A stretch of DNA of 64,000 nucleotides. It comes from Tupaia tana. Its lineage: Eukaryota; Chordata; Mammalia; Scandentia; Tupaiidae. Of this stretch, positions 58,707 to 64,000 are shown piece after piece; position 1 is the first letter of the stretch; the number at the start of each line of letters is the position of its first letter. The position numbers were made by a program, and so were the translations under genes. The stretch spans positions 72,450,041 through 72,514,040 of the forward strand of contig JAKSZU010000009.1 in assembly GCA_026018925.1 (NCBI GenBank). Direction: 5' to 3'. A model generated the notes under the pieces. It was given only the letters and a program-made list of their open reading frames with translations. It made no database searches and was not told where the DNA came from.

Positions 58707-61150
58707 CTTTAAAAGCTGGTTGATAGCACCTGATGATGTATCAAACTTCACAACATCTGGTGATTCAGCTTCTCCTATAATGCCAAGTTTAGGGAGTGGA
58801 ATATTTGGATTGAAATGAAAGTTTAAAATGGCAGGATCCTTGATACCAGTGGAATTCTGGACCCTTGAGAAAGCTTTTAAAAAACCAGATTCCTTGGCAT
58901 CAAGGGCATCCTTGGACCTAGTGGCATACTTAAAACTAACAGAGTTCATAGAGCCAGCAAAGTCTTTGAAGTGAGCACCAAACCTGTAGTCATTAAAAAC
59001 TTTAGAGGTGGTCACATTGTCAGGAGTGGAAGTATTGTTGGTGCCAGCAGAAAAAGTGGGAGTGTTTCCATAAATAATATTAGGCATAGAGGAACTGGAA
59101 CTGATTTCCAATTCAGGCTCAGGGAGAATGCTATTAATATTGCTGGTACTGGTAAAATTATGGACATTTTGAATATTTATGGCATCATAATTGAGGTTTA
59201 GAACAAAATTGAAGCCAACGAAATGAGTAAATCTAGGAATATGGTTAGTGTCTGAGCCATAGTCCATACCAGCAGTATAGTTAAGGTTAAAAGCACCACG
59301 AGAACTACTGGTATTGCTGGTGTCAGTAGTATTGACAGTGCTAGCTGTAGTGTTGAGTCTGCTATCATAGTTCAGGTTGACTACAAAGCTAGAACCTAAT
59401 GTGTGGGTAAATCCTGGGATATAGACAAGATCTGAGTCATAATTTGGGACCACTGCATAGTCGTCGTCAGCAGTACTGATGGACCTTGTAACATAATTGG
59501 GGCCAGCATCATTGTTAGGACTAATAGCATTGTTGTGTTTAGTTGCATTAATCTGCCTAACATTAAAGTCATGTTCTCTTTTGGGGAAAGAGTCCTTGTC
59601 ACTGGAGCTGGGAATGATGTTGGGGTCAAAGCTGTTGGGGGCCAATTTGATATTCTGACATCCAGGGACAATGTTGTAACAAATTTCATTGCTTGGCTCA
59701 ATGGTATTGTTAGGGCCAGTACCATTGTTGGAATCAGAAGTGTAGTCCAGGTCATTTCCATTTTGGAGCCCAGAGATATAGTTTGGATTAGTGTCATCAC
59801 TGGAGTAAGTAATATTATCTTGATCAATATTATTGCTTAGGACAAAAGCATTGTCTGAATTGTTGGTGTCCTCAGGATCAGTGCTATATTTGGAATTAGA
59901 ATAATTGTTAGTGGAATTATCAACATTTGGGTCAGGTTCACTGCTGGGATCAGTTCCATTGTTAGTATCACCATCACTATTAGAATCAGTTCCACTTGTA
60001 GGACCAGCATTGCCACTGGGATCAGACCCATTGTTGGTATCTGCATTATTTTCAGTATTGCTATCTTTGGGATCAGTGTCATCAGGGTCAGATTTATCTT
60101 TGGGATCTTTCTTATCTTTGGTGTTGTCTTCATCTTCAGAATTTGTTTCATCTTCAGCATCTGTCTCTTCTTTAGCATCTGGCTCATCTTCTTGGTCAGG
60201 TTCATCTCTGGGAAAAGGCTTATCTTCAGCATTGGCCTTATATTTGAGATTGTCAGCATTGATTAGTTTAATCTCATTGTCATAATTGGCTTCATTTTGG
60301 GGTTTAGCAGTAATATTGAATTTGCTCTCACTTTCAAGGTCAGCAGCATTGCTGATATTGATGACACTGTCTGGGCCAGAGGTACTATGGTGGTCCATGG
60401 TATTTTGGGCGTTCATGGGAAAGGTATAGGTACTAGATAAGCCTATGAGATTTTGTAAAGCTGAGCAACTTTCACAATATAAATAAATTGAACACAAGGA
60501 ATATTTAGAATCTTCCCAGTGTAGAGGACAGCAGACACCCACAGGATGCTCAGGATCAAGAGATTGAGATAAAGGGCTATTTCTAGAAGTCTTGTGATAT
60601 CTAACATATTTGGAACTCAGATAATATTTAGAATCCAAGGGAATTTGGACATGTAAAGGACAGTCAGGGTCTGAATCATGATCAGAATTTGTGAGGCACT
60701 TATGAAAAAGAGAGTCACTGATTTCCATCAAACATTTGGGACATATTTGAGCTCCTGTGTCCAAAGAATGTGTGTTATTTCTGTGAGTTTTGGGGTATAC
60801 AACAAACCTAGGTAGTAATGAATTTGGGTGGCAGACAGATGCTGAAATGTCAGAGGTGTAATCCTCACCACTTAGGAGATGAATAGGATTCATTTGAGAT
60901 TCAGAACTCTGAAAACTCTGTAGGCATCTGTAGTCCTTGCAATGGCTCTTAAAGACAGTAAGTTTGTGGCTAGGTTTTTTGTGATGCTTGTTAATCATTA
61001 ACATATCTGGGTCCAGAGAAATGTTGTGATTGTGCTTTTCCTTTAACTTTTGCTGTGAGTCTTGTTTGTCACTGAGAGTTGGAGATACCTCTTTGACTCT
61101 TACAGTTTTGTCATCACTTAGGTACCTCACAAGTTGAATTCTGGAGATAG
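58707..61150 (-). CDS. Large coding exon of an unidentified acidic, Asn/Asp-rich protein
   Basis: I do not recognise the gene. On the minus strand a frame is open for 897 codons (61256-58563). It holds a splice acceptor (TTACTTTTCTCTCTCTAG at 61151) and a donor (AAAG|GTAAGT, exon end at 58707). The likely exon is 2,444 bp, entered in phase 1 and left in phase 0, about 814 residues. Numbering from the open frame's first Met (exon starts at residue 36): two Cys-rich clusters at about 173-188 (CPKCLMEISDSLFHKC) and 241-264; a highly acidic Glu/Asp/Lys tract at about 348-420; then a long Asn/Asp/Ser/Thr-rich region with pseudo-repeats, including two NLNYD-ending units near 603 and 663. No transmembrane segment or enzyme motif is evident within the exon. 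An alternative acceptor lies 10 bp inside (CTATCTCCAG). The first 35 codons of the frame are probably intron. Other exons are not visible, and a decayed gene is possible, though the lack of any stop argues against it. Confidence 0.75.
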
Positions 61151-61168
61151 CTAGAGAGAGAAAAGTAA
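61151..61168 (-). other. Predicted splice acceptor of the large exon
   Basis: Minus strand: a pyrimidine-rich TTACTTTTCTCTCTCT followed by AG immediately before the exon. Confidence 0.7.
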
Positions 61169-61279
61169 AATATGAGGAAGATAATAAAAAAAGATAATGC
61201 AATCTAATTTTGATGCCCACTTTATAAAATAAATCTGTATAAAGGAAAATAATCATGTCCTTTGTTAGTGTTATTTAAT

Positions 61280-61569
61280 TTTTCTTTTCTTTATTTTTAT
61301 TTATTTATTTTTTGGTAGTGGTTTTTGCCTTAGGGCGCATACACTTGACAAAGAGAGAGAGAGATGGAGACAGTGAGAAGGAAAGTAAGAAATCACACCT
61401 CAAGGGGGATGGCTATGCTGCAATCCCTTCTCCTCCATTCTCCACCCTGGATCTTGGACATGTATGCACATGCAACCGGCATAAGTTTCATTCAACTGGG
61501 TCCAGGACTCAAATCACAGTCGGCCATATGGGAATCCGGCAATGTAACCTCTATGTCATCTGCTGGCCC
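61280..61569 (-). mobile_element. tRNA-derived SINE in the presumed upstream intron
   Basis: Complete, moderately diverged minus-strand copy with an (ATTT)n-like tail. TGTTATTTAAT repeats flank it (61269-61279 and 61570-61580). It has the same orientation as the unidentified exon, just upstream of its acceptor. Confidence 0.88.
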
Positions 61570-61580
61570 TGTTATTTAAT

Positions 61581-62205
61581 ATTTCGAGAGGAGATCAGGA
61601 CCCTAAATTTTCTTTCCAAGTGAATATTACCTTGAGCTTATTAAGACACAAAAAAGAAAATATGGCAATTTATCTCAGATATTTATACTCCTAATATTTA
61701 GAGATGCTCTTTAGTTGAGGATTCTTTGTAGGAATTAATTGAACTCATGTGGTCAAAATAAAACTCTACATTTACATGGCTCAGTTACTATAGATCTATA
61801 TTACTTTTCATTTTGTTTCTAGAAATACTAGCAATTTATTCTTTTCAAAAATATAAGCCATATGATTTATAAAATCTTTACATTTGGGGACACAATTTCC
61901 TTGGTTTTCATGTATCAAAATTACAAATTACTAATATTAAGGATCAATTTTTGTAGTATCAAAGATTTACTGACACATTATTTAGATATTCACCAATAAA
62001 TGTCATTATGGGACAACCTAGTTTTCCAGTATGTAGACAAACATTAAAAAAATGACTTAAGTTTAAAAACAAAAATTTCTTCCTGTATTCTTTCAAGGTT
62101 CTAAGAACATTTTTTTTTCAATTTTTGCAGCAATTACAAAATCACAATCTGGAATAAATCTAAGAATGTTGGTAGTTTCTAACTAGAAATTGATTGTGAC
62201 TTTTT
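61581..62205. other. Unique AT-rich sequence
   Basis: No gene or repeat recognised. Confidence 0.4.
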
Positions 62206-62488
62206 AATTTTTTCATTAAAAATATATATATTTTTTAGTTTTCTACCATAGGGTGCTTGTGCTTGCCAGAGAGAGACAGAAAGACAGTAATAGGAAAAGT
62301 GAGAAATCGCCCCCCTTCAGGGGGGAAATGAACATGCTGTAATTCCTTCCCTTCCTTTCTCCTCCTTGGATTCTAGGCATGCATACACACATACCTGGTG
62401 TAATTTTCAAGCTGCCAGGTCCAAGACTTGAATTGTGGCCAGCCATTTGGGAGTTCAGCACCTTAACCACCATATCACCTGATGGTCC
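62206..62488 (-). mobile_element. tRNA-derived SINE, old subfamily
   Basis: Diverged minus-strand copy (head end CACCTGATGGTCC) with an AT-rich tail containing (TA)n. TGATTGTGACTTTTT repeats flank it (from 62191 and from 62489). Confidence 0.87.
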
Positions 62489-63290
62489 TGATTGTGACTT
62501 TTTTTTAATAGGGAAGGAAAGTTGCTTTTTTATCAAATTTCCCTTAAGATCAACAAGAATTATTAAGAGAAAATTTTAACTGCCCACTTATACTCTTTTA
62601 AGCATTGGTAAAAACTACAACTTTAAGTAGGTCTATTCTGAAGGATATTCAACATGGTAGGGTATGTATGTCATTGCCTACAATGAAACTTTTTACGGTA
62701 TGGTTATTAATCTATTTATTTCTAAGAAATGGGACACATTTTCTTATAAATATGTGTTTATATTGTCATGTTAGCTCTGACAATATAATAGCATGAGATC
62801 CTATTCACCTAATGGAACAGGTATGAGATCTTGCCCAAAATATTTCAATGCTTTATAATAAATATTATAAGTAAAACTATAAACTTTATATTCCAAACCA
62901 AATGCAAAAAATATTGAGAGTGAAAATTACTAACTTTAGTGACTCTGGTCCTCAATAGCATACATTATATACTTTACTGACATAGTGCAACCATTATGAA
63001 TGAATGATAAAGCCTTATAGCCTGTAAAAACAGAAAGTGATGTGATTCTGCTATTTGTTACACTCTTTCACTTTCAAGGTAACAGTAGAACATATTGAAA
63101 GTGTTATAAATAATCTGGTTCAAAAGTTCACTGAAAGTATATGAGTACTGAATGTCCACAGGATTCTTAAACACAATGAAAGAAAGGCTGTTGGAAAAGA
63201 ACATATCAAATATGTAAATTTGTATAAGTAAACTAATTAATATTTTGTGATCAGGAGTGAGACACAACACTCCTATTAAGATAAAAACTA
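62489..63290. other. Unique AT-rich sequence
   Basis: No gene or repeat recognised. Confidence 0.4.
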
Positions 63291-63546
63291 GGGACCAGCA
63301 GTTAGCATAATGGCTATGTTGCTGAACTCCCATGTAGTGGACCGCAGTTTGCGTCCTGGACCCGGTGGCTTAAACTCACGCCAGGTGCGTGTGCGTGCGT
63401 GCCCAAGATCCCGAGAGGAGAATGGAGGAGAAGGGATTGTGACGTGGCCAACCCCCCGGGGGGTGATTTCTCGCTTTCTATCTCTCTATTTCTCTCTCTC
63501 TCTGGCGAGTGTACGCGCCCTATAGCAAAAACCTCTAAAAAAAAAA
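63291..63546 (+). mobile_element. tRNA-derived SINE
   Basis: Full copy from GGGACCAGCAGTTAGC to CCCTATAGCAAAAACCTCT plus A-tail. AAGATAAAAACTA and AAGATAAAAGCTA flank it. It carries the GCGTCC form of the B-box region but the single-A CTTAAACTC, a mosaic of the two subfamilies. Confidence 0.93.
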
Positions 63547-63784
63547 AAGATAAAAGCTAAAAATGAGGTACTAGTAATCAGGCTGCTTTATTGAGACAGA
63601 ATACATAAATTTTAACCAAGAAATTATCCCTAACTTAGTAAACCTAAAGATGTAGAGTTGATGTCCAAGTATAAATAAAAATACACACATGGAAAAGATA
63701 ATATTGACCATCTATAATAACCAATGTATTTCTGAATATTGCTTCTCATGAATGATGTTTCTGTTTTACACAAAGAAGCGTGAT

Positions 63785-63910
63785 GGGGGTTGGCAGTGGA
63801 CTCCTACATGGCTGACTGTGGTTTGAGTCCCGTACCTGGTGGCTTGGTTTCTCTCTCTCTCTGTCTCTCTCTGATGAGCACATATGTGCCCTATAGCAAA
63901 TTAAATAATA
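63785..63910 (+). mobile_element. Short-form tRNA-derived SINE
   Basis: A head fragment (GGCAGTGGACTCCTACATGG) and GGTTTGAGTCCCG B-box are followed at once by the TC tract and a CCCTATAGCAAATTAAA end. The central body is absent, as in the other short copies, but the tail end matches the long form. Confidence 0.8.
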
Positions 63911-64000
63911 ATAAATTTAATTAAATAAATATTCCATTAGGGGTAAAAAAGAGAAGCATGATGATCTGTACATAATTAATGTTCTTACCTAAATTCTGTC

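Noticed and set aside
59396..60285. Alternative frames of 126-143 codons within the large minus-strand exon, on both strands
   Set aside because: Shadows produced by the biased composition of the long Asn/Asp-rich frame.

Overview
This window is a repeat-dense, AT-rich stretch of a placental-mammal nuclear genome. Six LINE-1 elements, about 30 copies of tRNA-derived SINEs, a gammaretrovirus-type provirus, a solo LTR, ancient MIR SINEs and dinucleotide microsatellites are recognisable. The dominant SINE has a tRNA-like head, a body of about 250 bp and a conserved tail before its A-run (CCCTATAGCAAAAACCTCTC). It is not primate Alu, rodent B1/B2, the carnivore tRNA-Lys SINE or the lagomorph C-repeat. 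A colugo (Dermoptera) or another less-studied placental order would fit, but the species call is a low-confidence inference. No bacterial-style genes, operons, CRISPR arrays or functional tRNA/rRNA genes were seen.

Layout. 1-920: unique sequence. 921-4812: L1-A, a 5'-truncated LINE-1 carrying a nested SINE and a 547-bp solo LTR. 4935-6177: a SINE and an ancient MIR. 6178-11658: L1-B, which has 5' UTR monomers, an ORF1 deletion and a chimeric, partly duplicated 3' half. 11659-13809: a GC- and CpG-rich tandem array (period 158 bp, 13 full copies plus a partial one) running into a 100-N assembly gap. 13910-23155: unique DNA with SINEs and L1-C, a LINE-1 with an inverted 5' part. 23158-25480: L1-D, with a different 5' UTR. 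25572-31088: the provirus, with two 521-bp LTRs and a 4-bp target duplication. 31306-44067: SINEs and L1-E (33067-38536), which keeps an intact ORF1. 44351-50996: L1-F, full length with a 13-bp target duplication and three SINEs inserted into it. 51010-58700: mostly unique DNA with a MIR, one SINE and a 111-bp tandem duplication. 58707-61150: a large coding exon on the minus strand. 61280-64000: SINEs and unique DNA.

The only candidate host gene is the minus-strand exon: about 2.44 kb open, bounded by a good splice acceptor and donor, encoding about 814 residues of acidic, Asn/Asp/Ser/Thr-rich protein. I do not recognise the gene. Everything else coding is LINE-1 ORF1/ORF2 or retroviral gag/pol/env, and nearly all of it is broken. 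The L1-E ORF1 is the only uninterrupted transposon gene.

The most informative observations are: the homogeneous CpG-rich 158-bp array beside an L1 tail and ending in a gap; the provirus with almost identical LTRs but a heavily damaged interior, which suggests it moved when already defective; GT...AG intron-like spacers between L1 5' UTR monomers, one of them missing at exactly the expected boundary; a SINE with a perfect 19-bp target duplication but no 3' tail; and the unidentified acidic exon.
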